Shown: positions 1-5,135 of the stretch, in pieces | How positions within the stretch are numbered: the stretch's first letter is position 1 | How the letters are laid out: each line of letters opens with the position of its first letter | Source: Desulfobacterales bacterium | GTDB lineage: Bacteria > Desulfobacterota > Desulfobacteria > Desulfobacterales > Desulfosalsimonadaceae | Length of the DNA: 5,135 bases | Assembly (NCBI GenBank): GCA_007127175.1 | Contig: SKZX01000194.1 | Location: 1 to 5,135, forward strand | Direction: 5' to 3' | Notes under the pieces: generated by a model | Told to the model about the DNA's origin: nothing | The model's input: only the letters and a program-made list of their open reading frames with translations | Database searches by the model: none | Program-made: the position numbers and the translations under genes

Positions 1-1681
1 CTGCTGAAGAAACGGTTTCGGAAAGTGCGGCCAGGCGACTGTCGCCGCAGGTGTCCGGAAGTCGTTTCAGTTCCGCTTCCAGGGTTTCAAGGGCAGTGGG
101 AATATATTGCTCAAACCATTTTTTTTGCTTGACCCGGCTCAGAAAGCCGAAGGCGCCGAGCGCCTGCATCAACCGGGATATGCAGCAATAGCGGTAACCC
201 CGGATAAACCGGGCGCGATCCAGGCTGTTCGTCCCCGGATGATCCGCCATGGCGTCTGCCGCATGGTCAAGCAGCGACTCCCGCACATCTCGGTCCAGGC
301 CGACATACGGGTCTGACAGGAGCGCGGCAAGGTCATACTGGACCGGACCGAACCGGGCCCCCTGGAAATCAATGACATAACAGGCCCCGTTTGCCACCAT
401 GATGTTTCTCGACTGAAAATCGCGGTGCATGAGGCCGTCATACCCGTTTGCAGCAATGGATGCCGCCAGGTGTTCAAAGCAGTCCGCAAGTGCGGCACCC
501 GGAAAAGCATCAAAACCCAGGTACCCTTTTAAAAAGGATCCTGTAAAATACCGGCACTCCCTTTCGATAATCACCTGCCTGTCATAGGACGGCCCCTCGT
601 AGGCCCATGCCGGGTCAAAACCGCTTTTCCCCATAACCGACATCTGGACCAGTATATCGATGACGCGCCGGTAATGGTGAAGAACGTTCGGGCCGCCCGC
701 AACATCCTGCAGGGCCGTGTCTCCAAGGTCCTGCATCAGGACAAGGCCTGAAAAGCGGTCCGCATCAAAAATTTCCGGCACCGGGATGCCGGCCTGTGCC
801 AGGTGCCGGCCGATGGCGACAAAGGCATCGACCTGGGCCGTTTCATGGCCGGCGTGAATACCGTGGTCCGCCATGACAAGAGAGTGTCCGTTCCCGGTTA
901 CCCGGTACCATTTCCGGTCTGATCCGTCGCCCGCCAGTTTTTTTCTGTGAAACTTCGTTGGTCCCGGTTTTCCGTAAATGGTTTCAAATACCCGGGGGAC
1001 CATGTGGTCGGCCACCGCGTCCCGGTAGCGTTCAGGCGTCCCAAGGTCGTTCCAGTAATGGCCTGAAACGATATGGGCGGCGATTGTTTCCCCCGCCCGG
1101 ATCATCCGACGGTAGACATCGATGATGCAGCAGGCTTCCCCTGGCGCGATATAGGCGTATATGGCCGGGCTGATGATCGAGATGCCGGTGAACGCGAGCA
1201 GTTGATGGTCATTTTGCACTTTTCCGGAAAACCCGTGGACCCGGCCGTCGCCGCTCACCGATACCTTGTTGAAAAGCGGGTGGTCGTGCATAACCATGGT
1301 TGCCGGAAACGGGCCGGCCGTATGGGAACCGTATACGGTCCGGAAATCGATATCGGTGAGCACGTCGCTGTTGATGACGATAAACGGCGCGTCCGATAAA
1401 AAATCCGAAAAACTGCCAACAGCCCCCCCTGTTCCCAGGAGGCGGGGCTCAAAGCGGATATCGATTTCTGCGCCGTAGTGCTGTTGCGTGAGAAAAGAGG
1501 CGATCAAATCCGCCTTGTAATGCGTGTTGATAGCGATTCCGGTGACCCCGGCGCGGATGAGCCTGCAGATGATGATGTCGATGATGGGGCGGCCGCAAAC
1601 GGGAAACAGCGGCTTGGGGACCTCAAGGCTATGGGGATTCAGGCGGGTGCCAAATCCGGCCGACAATACAAGCGCTTTCAT
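1..1681 (-). CDS. Fused MurU-like nucleotidyltransferase / AmgK-like sugar kinase (3' end off the window)
   Basis: Translating the minus strand from the ATG at 1681 gives 560 uninterrupted codons with no stop before the window edge, so the C-terminus is missing. Residues 1-230 form a sugar-1-phosphate nucleotidyltransferase: SAGFGTRL (7-14), PKPLFPV (22-28), GTGGA (83-87), NSD with D106 as likely metal ligand, and WNDLGTPERY (210-219) with D212 as the second. Residues 240-560 form a COG3178/APH-type kinase: DGSDRKWYRV near 252-261, the catalytic loop HRDFQSRN (419-426; D421 base, N426 metal), IDFQ (437-440; D438 metal) and GPVQYDLAAL (445-454). In Pseudomonas the separate enzymes AmgK and MurU phosphorylate MurNAc at C1 and then make UDP-MurNAc, so the fusion could run both cytoplasmic steps. 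Substrate is inferred, and another sugar or a LicA/LicC-like choline route is possible. The start is supported by the classic MKALVLSAG opening and a Shine-Dalgarno site. The gene follows plsB by 20 bases. Confidence 0.88.
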   Translation of the reverse strand, partial: MKALVLSAGFGTRLNPHSLEVPKPLFPVCGRPIIDIIICRLIRAGVTGIAINTHYKADLIASFLTQQHYGAEIDIRFEPRLLGTGGAVGSFSDFLSDAPFIVINSDVLTDIDFRTVYGSHTAGPFPATMVMHDHPLFNKVSVSGDGRVHGFSGKVQNDHQLLAFTGISIISPAIYAYIAPGEACCIIDVYRRMIRAGETIAAHIVSGHYWNDLGTPERYRDAVADHMVPRVFETIYGKPGPTKFHRKKLAGDGSDRKWYRVTGNGHSLVMADHGIHAGHETAQVDAFVAIGRHLAQAGIPVPEIFDADRFSGLVLMQDLGDTALQDVAGGPNVLHHYRRVIDILVQMSVMGKSGFDPAWAYEGPSYDRQVIIERECRYFTGSFLKGYLGFDAFPGAALADCFEHLAASIAANGYDGLMHRDFQSRNIMVANGACYVIDFQGARFGPVQYDLAALLSDPYVGLDRDVRESLLDHAADAMADHPGTNSLDRARFIRGYRYCCISRLMQALGAFGFLSRVKQKKWFEQYIPTALETLEAELKRLPDTCGDSRLAALSETVSSA

Positions 1682-1688
1682 GCTGCTG

Positions 1689-1694
1689 CTCACC
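1689..1694 (-). promoter_or_regulatory. Ribosome binding site of the fused nucleotidyltransferase-kinase
   Basis: On the minus strand GGTGAG stands 7 bases before the ATG at 1681, inside the 20-base gap after the plsB stop. It fixes the start codon and shows that the gene has its own translation start within the plsB transcript. Confidence 0.6.
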
Positions 1695-1701
1695 CATCCG
1701 G

Positions 1702-4353
1702 TCAATGCGGTAAAAGACGCATGTAAAACTGGACTTTTTCAATAAAAAAGTCCAGTTTTTCCCTGTCCGTTTCGGGGTTGACGAGGCCATGGCCGGTAAA
1801 ATAGGACACCGCATTCTTGTAGTTGATCCTGGAAAGCCCCTCGCTCCGGGTGATTTCCTGGCGCTTGTACATCCGGTTTCCCATGTTCTGGATTTTCTTC
1901 ACAGGGTCCTTGATATCGAATATGGACTTGTTGGTATAGCGGATAAAAAAATTCAAAACCACCCAGTACGCATCGAAGTAAGGCGCCAGAAACTCCGCAA
2001 ACAGCTGCAGTTTCCGAAAACCCGATGAAGTCAGGTTGTATGTGTCCGGCATGACGGGGTGCGGCATGAGTATGGCATCGTCGATAAAGGCCTTGATGTT
2101 TTTCCGGACGGCGGTTTCAACGGGGTCATCGGGGTCGAATATGAACTCCAGCTGAAAAAATTCCCTTAAAAAGGCGTAGTGCGGGTGAATGGCGGCTGTC
2201 TGAAATTGAAAGGCGTCGAGTGCCAGGATGGAAAGGGCCGTGTATGCGCCGGGTATGAAGTGTATGACCCCGTTGTTTTTATAGTATTCGAGGTTGGGCC
2301 GCTTGCTGTCGTGGACCTTGATGATTGGGTTCGGCGGCGGGAATGCATTTTTATGGGTTGCGCTGCGGTCAATATACTTGTTTGCGGCAAAAGTGTCCAT
2401 GACGTAGTCAATGCTGCTTTGCCGGTCGATGAAAAGGGTGTCTGCCAGCTTGGTGCGCCGGTTCACGAGGTAATTCATATATGTTTCAACGGTCTCCATC
2501 AACTGCCGGTAGTAAATCCGCTTGCGCGAGCAGTTGAGAAGCGCCCCGGCGACGATTGCGTAAGGCGTGATAACGGATTGACCGTTGATGGCGCTGATAA
2601 TTTTTTCCCCGAAATGATAACACGTATTTTTTTGTTCATCCGTGGAGAGTTTACTGAAGTCAACGTTTCTCTGCTCGAAATACGTTTTCAGCGAAAACGG
2701 CGCTTCAAAGTTGATATAAATTTTTCCATATTTTTTGCTTAATAATTTTCGGGCTTTAAAGATGTTTTTCAGGTTTTCGGGGATCTTTTTACCCCCGCCG
2801 AGTTCGTGAATATATGCCTTTTCCTCAAGGACCCGGTCATATCCAATGTAAACCGGCACGAAAAACATATCATCCCAGTTGCTTTTCAGGTAAGCCTCCC
2901 ATAGCAGCGACAGAAAACCGATTTTGGGTGAAAGGAGTTTGCCCGTCCGGCTTCTTCCGCCTTCAATAAAGAACTCCACGTGGAATCCTTCATCCAGTAT
3001 TCTGTAAAGGTAGGCTGAAAATATTTTCGGGTAAAGCGGGTCCCCCTTAAAGGTCCGCCTGAGAAAAAACGCGCCCCCTCCCCGGAATATGGGGCCAAGG
3101 GGCCAGAACGACAGGTTTTTACCCGCGGCGATGTGAGGGACCGGCATGTTGTTGTGATAAAACACGTATGACAGGATGAGGTAGTCCAGATGGCTTTTGT
3201 GGCAGGGGATCAATACAATGGGCCCCTTCTGGGAATGCTGTTTGACGCGGTTCAACCCGTCATAGTCGATCACCATCCCGTCAAACATCATCTTCATGGT
3301 CCATCGCAGGGTGATATCGAAAAGGTTCACAATCCGCTGATTGTAATTGGATGCGATTTCATCGATTATGCCTGCGGCTTCCTTCTGGGCTTCCGGTACC
3401 GGTTTCTGGTATTCGGCGGCATAAGAAACGATGGCTTTCTGCATTTCCGGGTTGGTCAGCACCTCCTCCATGATCTCTTCTCTTGATTTCAGTGCCGGTC
3501 CGGTGATGGCCTGCCGCTGCCGGTTGATCTGCTCAAGCAGGTGACGGCGCAGGTAAACGACCTGGTTCTTCTGGCTGAGCTCCCGGATGCTGTCCTTATC
3601 AAGGTATTCCATGAGGTTGACGGGTTCGGCCGCCTCAATGATGATTTTTTTCGGGTTTTTGAGGATCATGTAAAGGCGCCTGAGCCTTCCCGGGCGCTCC
3701 TTGGTGCCGAACAGGAGATCGATTACGGGCAATTGCTTTGACTGGGGCGTCTTGTCATACAGTATGAGCTGGGGAACGAGATATATGGGCGCGTTAATGG
3801 TTTTCTGCATTTCCACAAGATAGTCGACGGGATCGGTCCTGGATTCCACCAGCCGCCTGTAAAATCCCTTTTCCTCGATCAGGGAAACCATTCCGGACTT
3901 GCCGTCCATAAGGCTGTTTTTGTAAAAATGGGAGGTGTAGGGATCAGGCAATCTGCGGTGTTTATAAAAATGGTGAATATAGAACAGGAGCCCTTTGACA
4001 ATCCGGCGGAACGGCTGCAGGAAAACAAGCCGGTAATCAAATCCGACAGCGGGGAAGGGCAGTTTTTCATGGCTGAGGCGCGTGTGGTAAAACAGAAAAT
4101 CAAACTTGCTTTTGTATTTGTTGACAAATACCACGATGCCTTTTTTTTCCAGGTTTTTAAGGGCTTTTATCAGTGATGGGTCAAGCTTGATCCGGAAAAA
4201 CAGGGCTTTGAGGAGAAGACCGGTGAAAAACCCTTTTTTTGCCGGCATACAGGAAAAAAATGGCCTTTCATCCCGGGATTTTTCCGTTTCATCGTTCACT
4301 TCAGGCGTTTCCGATGGTCTTTTCTTTGGCATGGGCCGTTTGAAGAGAGACAT
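1702..4353 (-). CDS. plsB: Glycerol-3-phosphate 1-O-acyltransferase (PlsB type)
   Basis: This 883-residue protein attaches a fatty acyl group from acyl-ACP or acyl-CoA to sn-1 of glycerol-3-phosphate, giving lysophosphatidic acid, the first step of phospholipid synthesis at the cytoplasmic face of the inner membrane. All four acyltransferase blocks are present in order: HKSHLD (385-390, the HX4D catalytic pair H385/D390), GGAFFLRR (426-433), FFIEGGRSRTGK (461-472, glycerol phosphate binding) and VPVYIGYD (499-506). The stretch HIAAGKNLSFWPLGPIFR (407-424) closely matches E. coli PlsB as I remember it. Residues 60-250 look like a degenerate second acyltransferase half, and 510-883 correspond to the GPAT C-terminal region. 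E. coli PlsB is about 800 residues, so this one is somewhat longer, with a charged lysine/glutamate-rich N-terminal tail (about 1-40). The ATG at 4353 is the first ATG after an in-frame stop at 4408-4410. No clear Shine-Dalgarno precedes it or M8, so the exact start is less sure than the gene. Confidence 0.95.
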   Translation of the reverse strand: MSLFKRPMPKKRPSETPEVNDETEKSRDERPFFSCMPAKKGFFTGLLLKALFFRIKLDPSLIKALKNLEKKGIVVFVNKYKSKFDFLFYHTRLSHEKLPFPAVGFDYRLVFLQPFRRIVKGLLFYIHHFYKHRRLPDPYTSHFYKNSLMDGKSGMVSLIEEKGFYRRLVESRTDPVDYLVEMQKTINAPIYLVPQLILYDKTPQSKQLPVIDLLFGTKERPGRLRRLYMILKNPKKIIIEAAEPVNLMEYLDKDSIRELSQKNQVVYLRRHLLEQINRQRQAITGPALKSREEIMEEVLTNPEMQKAIVSYAAEYQKPVPEAQKEAAGIIDEIASNYNQRIVNLFDITLRWTMKMMFDGMVIDYDGLNRVKQHSQKGPIVLIPCHKSHLDYLILSYVFYHNNMPVPHIAAGKNLSFWPLGPIFRGGGAFFLRRTFKGDPLYPKIFSAYLYRILDEGFHVEFFIEGGRSRTGKLLSPKIGFLSLLWEAYLKSNWDDMFFVPVYIGYDRVLEEKAYIHELGGGKKIPENLKNIFKARKLLSKKYGKIYINFEAPFSLKTYFEQRNVDFSKLSTDEQKNTCYHFGEKIISAINGQSVITPYAIVAGALLNCSRKRIYYRQLMETVETYMNYLVNRRTKLADTLFIDRQSSIDYVMDTFAANKYIDRSATHKNAFPPPNPIIKVHDSKRPNLEYYKNNGVIHFIPGAYTALSILALDAFQFQTAAIHPHYAFLREFFQLEFIFDPDDPVETAVRKNIKAFIDDAILMPHPVMPDTYNLTSSGFRKLQLFAEFLAPYFDAYWVVLNFFIRYTNKSIFDIKDPVKKIQNMGNRMYKRQEITRSEGLSRINYKNAVSYFTGHGLVNPETDREKLDFFIEKVQFYMRLLPH
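1725..1759 (-). repeat. Perfect 15-bp inverted repeat with 5-nt loop at the 3' end of plsB; possible attenuator or terminator
   Basis: Positions 1725-1739 and 1745-1759 are exact reverse complements (AAAACTGGACTTTTT on the plus strand) around a loop at 1740-1744. The structure lies within codons of the plsB C-terminus (KLDFFIEKVQF) and ends 20 bases before the stop codon. Each strand shows an A tract, a stem and a T tract, as in a bidirectional intrinsic terminator. The minus transcript leaves the stem with four U, and a plus transcript would leave it with five. The stem has only one GC-rich block (CTGGAC), so termination is probably partial. It could reduce read-through from plsB into the downstream gene, or protect the plsB mRNA end. 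The repeat is certain and the function is inferred. Confidence 0.6.
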
Positions 4354-4497
4354 GATATGTACGCTTTTTTTCGGTTGCAGGCGATGGATTTGTAAAAACC
4401 TGTTTATTCAATCGCTCAGACAGGCACCGCTATTTTCCCAGAACCACACCGTCCTTTTCGCACAACTTGACAGCCGGTACCGGTCGTTATCCTTTTT

Positions 4498-4519
4498 CTG
4501 CCATTTGTCTGCCATTTGT
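4498..4519. repeat. Exact 11-bp tandem direct repeat at the predicted plsB transcription start
   Basis: CTGCCATTTGT occurs twice back to back (4498-4508 and 4509-4519). The GCC that follows continues the unit only partly. Read toward plsB, each unit is ACAAATGGCAG. The repeat starts a couple of bases downstream of the predicted plsB start site, where a bound protein would block the promoter, and an 11-bp period would put both copies on nearly the same face of the helix. It may be an operator, or simply a small local duplication. Confidence 0.55.
4499..4514 (-). promoter_or_regulatory. Sigma54-like -24/-12 pattern upstream of plsB
   Basis: On the minus strand TGGCAG (4514-4509), five bases, then TGGCA (4503-4499) gives the GG-N10-GC spacing of sigma54 promoters (consensus TGGCAC-N5-TTGCA), with two mismatches in the eleven core bases. 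It is formed by the 11-bp tandem repeat, whose period equals the distance between the two sigma54 elements, so chance is a real alternative. Confidence 0.25.
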
Positions 4520-4527
4520 GCCAGCAT

Positions 4528-4555
4528 CTCATAAAAAAAATATAATGCTTGTCAA
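4528..4555 (-). promoter_or_regulatory. Candidate sigma70 promoter for plsB
   Basis: On the minus strand a perfect -35 TTGACA (4555-4550) is followed after 16 bases by TATGAG (4533-4528), four of six matches to the -10 consensus. The spacer contains a run of eight T. Transcription would start near 4521, leaving a leader of about 165 bases before plsB. The same A/T stretch reads TATAAT on the plus strand (4541-4546), but that has no good -35. Confidence 0.45.
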
Positions 4556-4598
4556 CGCTGGTTACAATACCAACGGGAATTCATAATTGCAAGGTTCA

Positions 4599-4666
4599 AC
4601 CGTGAAGCAAGGGAAATTTAACCCATGCGTTCGTTTTTTATCCGCCATTTTTCCTTGCTTTACCGT
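4599..4666. repeat. Imperfect 20-bp inverted repeat with 28-bp spacer
   Basis: The arm 4599-4618 matches the reverse complement of 4647-4666 at 16 of 20 positions, with an uninterrupted AAGCAAGG / CCTTGCTT core. A further GCAAGG lies at 4589-4594 in the same direction as the first arm and 18 bases from it. The arrangement fits a regulator binding a pair of sites between the divergent genes better than an RNA hairpin, because the spacer is long and contains a T run rather than the arms ending in one. No regulator family is recognised. Confidence 0.45.
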
Positions 4667-4769
4667 CCTGGTTGTGTTAGATGAAACGACATATTCGAAC
4701 GTTAAACAAGTATGTATCCCCCCTCTGGGAACTCCCTGATTATAGATTGATCGGATGAATATTTAATTT

Positions 4770-4777
4770 AAAGGAGG
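4770..4777 (+). promoter_or_regulatory. Strong ribosome binding site of the small membrane-protein gene
   Basis: AAAGGAGG, close to a perfect Shine-Dalgarno, lies 10 bases before the ATG at 4788. It decides in favour of the plus-strand frame over the overlapping minus-strand frames, which have no such signal, and predicts efficient translation. Confidence 0.8.
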
Positions 4778-4787
4778 ACGTGGCTTT

Positions 4788-5075
4788 ATGAAGACTTTAG
4801 TTGGCGGTGCTATAGCAGCCGTAATCGGTGTGATCGGTCTGGCGGTTTGGTTTTCTGAATTTCTGGCGCTTCTGGCCGGTGCCATTCCTGTGATGCTGCT
4901 CCTTGGTGGCTGCCTCGCCCTGTACCTGGGGTTTGATGAGCTGAAAGATACCTGGCAGAAGGAAACCCCCGTGGAACCAGTAATGGCAGGCGGCGGAGCG
5001 GAAGATGTCGCCCAGTTGAAAAAGGAAAACGAGGCGCTCAGAAAAGAACTCGAGGCGCTTAAGGCAAAGGAATAA
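4788..5075 (+). CDS. Small membrane protein: two transmembrane helices plus C-terminal leucine-zipper coiled coil
   Basis: This 95-residue protein is not assigned a function. Residues 4-22 (glycine- and isoleucine-rich, ending in WF) and about 26-48 (containing GAIPVMLLLGG) form two hydrophobic helices joined by a very short turn with E24, so both ends should lie on the same side, probably the cytoplasm. After FDELKDTW (49-56) comes a flexible linker with GGG (68-70). Residues 74-94 then form a coiled coil with V74, L77, N81, L84, L88 and L91 in the a/d heptad positions. The asparagine at an a position recalls parallel dimeric zippers such as GCN4. The helix pair, with its G..P..LL..G..AL..G pattern, resembles MamI, a small two-helix magnetosome protein, from memory only, and no other magnetosome gene is nearby. 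An alternative is a generic small scaffold or stress protein. A strong Shine-Dalgarno and the TAA at 5073-5075 support the gene. Confidence 0.8.
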   Translation: MKTLVGGAIAAVIGVIGLAVWFSEFLALLAGAIPVMLLLGGCLALYLGFDELKDTWQKETPVEPVMAGGGAEDVAQLKKENEALRKELEALKAKE

Positions 5076-5135
5076 AAAAGCAACTGTTTTTCGGAGTACC
5101 CGAAGCAACTTTGAAACCCCGCGGATTTTTTTCGC
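5076..5135. other. Downstream tail without a supported gene or clear terminator
   Basis: The region holds a short hairpin, TTCGG (5090-5094) and CCGAA (5100-5104) with a 5-base loop, flanked by two GCAACT copies (5080-5085, 5105-5110). A run of seven T (5126-5132) follows a CCGCGG palindrome. The hairpin and the T run are about 20 bases apart, so this is not a standard intrinsic terminator. The transcript may continue beyond the window. Confidence 0.4.

Larger units (their letters stand above)
4354..4787. other. Divergent intergenic region between plsB and the small membrane-protein gene
   Basis: No convincing gene lies here. The region is richer in A/T runs than its flanks and must hold the start signals for both directions. 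It contains a sigma70-like promoter toward plsB, an 11-bp tandem repeat, a sigma54-like pattern, a 10-bp palindrome CCGGTACCGG (4474-4483) and a long imperfect inverted repeat (each notable element is listed separately). A weaker second minus-strand promoter candidate is TTGCAA (4592-4587), 17 bases, TATTGT (4569-4564). For the plus-strand gene I found no hexamer pair with proper spacing. TATAGA at 4741-4746 could be a -10, but it lacks a matching -35. Confidence 0.75.

Noticed and set aside
523..540. Short palindrome CCTTTTAAAAAGG with neighbouring KpnI- and BamHI-like sites in the kinase domain
   Set aside because: The arms are six bases and A/T-rich, lie in conserved-type coding sequence, and are within chance expectation.
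1073..1399. Plus-strand frames inside the nucleotidyltransferase-kinase gene
   Set aside because: They are antisense shadows. The minus frame is open for 560 codons with all family motifs.
2179..2742. 187-codon plus-strand frame inside plsB
   Set aside because: It is an antisense shadow of a well-supported acyltransferase gene, with no ribosome binding site or known motif.
4467..4493. Plus-strand TTGACA (4467-4472) with TATCCT (4488-4493) as promoter
   Set aside because: The spacer is only 15 bases, the -10 is poor, and the next plus-strand gene starts about 300 bases away.
4625..4684. 19-codon plus-strand frame (MRSFFIRHFSLLYRPGCVR) in the intergenic region
   Set aside because: It has only a weak, distant AAGGG before it, overlaps the inverted repeat, and its peptide has no recognisable leader-peptide feature.
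4727..4736. GGGAACTCCC near the small gene as an operator or sigma54 site
   Set aside because: The arms are only four bases and the GG-N10-GC spacing for sigma54 is absent.
4797..5108. Minus-strand open frame overlapping the small membrane-protein gene
   Set aside because: It overlaps nearly all of the plus-strand gene, has no ribosome binding site, and shows no recognisable motif. The plus frame has a strong Shine-Dalgarno and a coherent helix and coiled-coil pattern.
5090..5132. Hairpin and T run after the small gene as an intrinsic terminator
   Set aside because: The 5-bp stem is about 20 bases away from the T run, and the sequence directly before the T run does not form a hairpin with a loop.

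Overview
The window holds two genes on the minus strand (a partial fused nucleotidyltransferase-kinase and a complete plsB) and one small membrane-protein gene on the plus strand. A divergent intergenic region of about 430 bases separates the two directions. Base composition is moderate. The PlsB-type acyltransferase and the fused sugar-nucleotide gene suggest a Gram-negative proteobacterium-like host. My best guess is a sulfate-reducer-type deltaproteobacterium (Desulfobacterota), but this is an inference from gene style and no marker gene in the window proves it.

Layout. Positions 1-1681 (minus) carry an open reading frame that runs off the left edge. It encodes a MurU-like sugar-1-phosphate nucleotidyltransferase joined to an AmgK-like sugar kinase of the aminoglycoside-phosphotransferase fold. 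Only 20 bases upstream ends plsB (1702-4353, minus), an 883-residue glycerol-3-phosphate acyltransferase. The two are probably one transcription unit, with plsB first. A perfect 15-bp inverted repeat lies inside the last codons of plsB (1725-1759) and may act as an attenuator between them. Positions 4354-4787 are non-coding. They contain a good sigma70-like promoter pointing at plsB, an exact 11-bp tandem repeat that also makes a sigma54-like -24/-12 pattern, and a long imperfect inverted repeat. Positions 4788-5075 (plus) encode a 95-residue protein with two membrane helices and a C-terminal leucine-zipper-like coiled coil, behind a strong ribosome binding site. The last 60 bases hold no gene I can support.

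How the genes fit together. PlsB makes the first intermediate of phospholipid synthesis at the inner membrane. The fused enzyme, if it is a true AmgK/MurU pair, turns MurNAc into UDP-MurNAc for peptidoglycan recycling. The minus-strand operon would therefore be an envelope-building unit linking membrane and wall precursors. The small plus-strand protein is of unknown function. Its membrane part resembles, from memory, the small magnetosome protein MamI, but nothing else in the window points to magnetosomes. I see no mobile element, CRISPR array, tRNA or rRNA.
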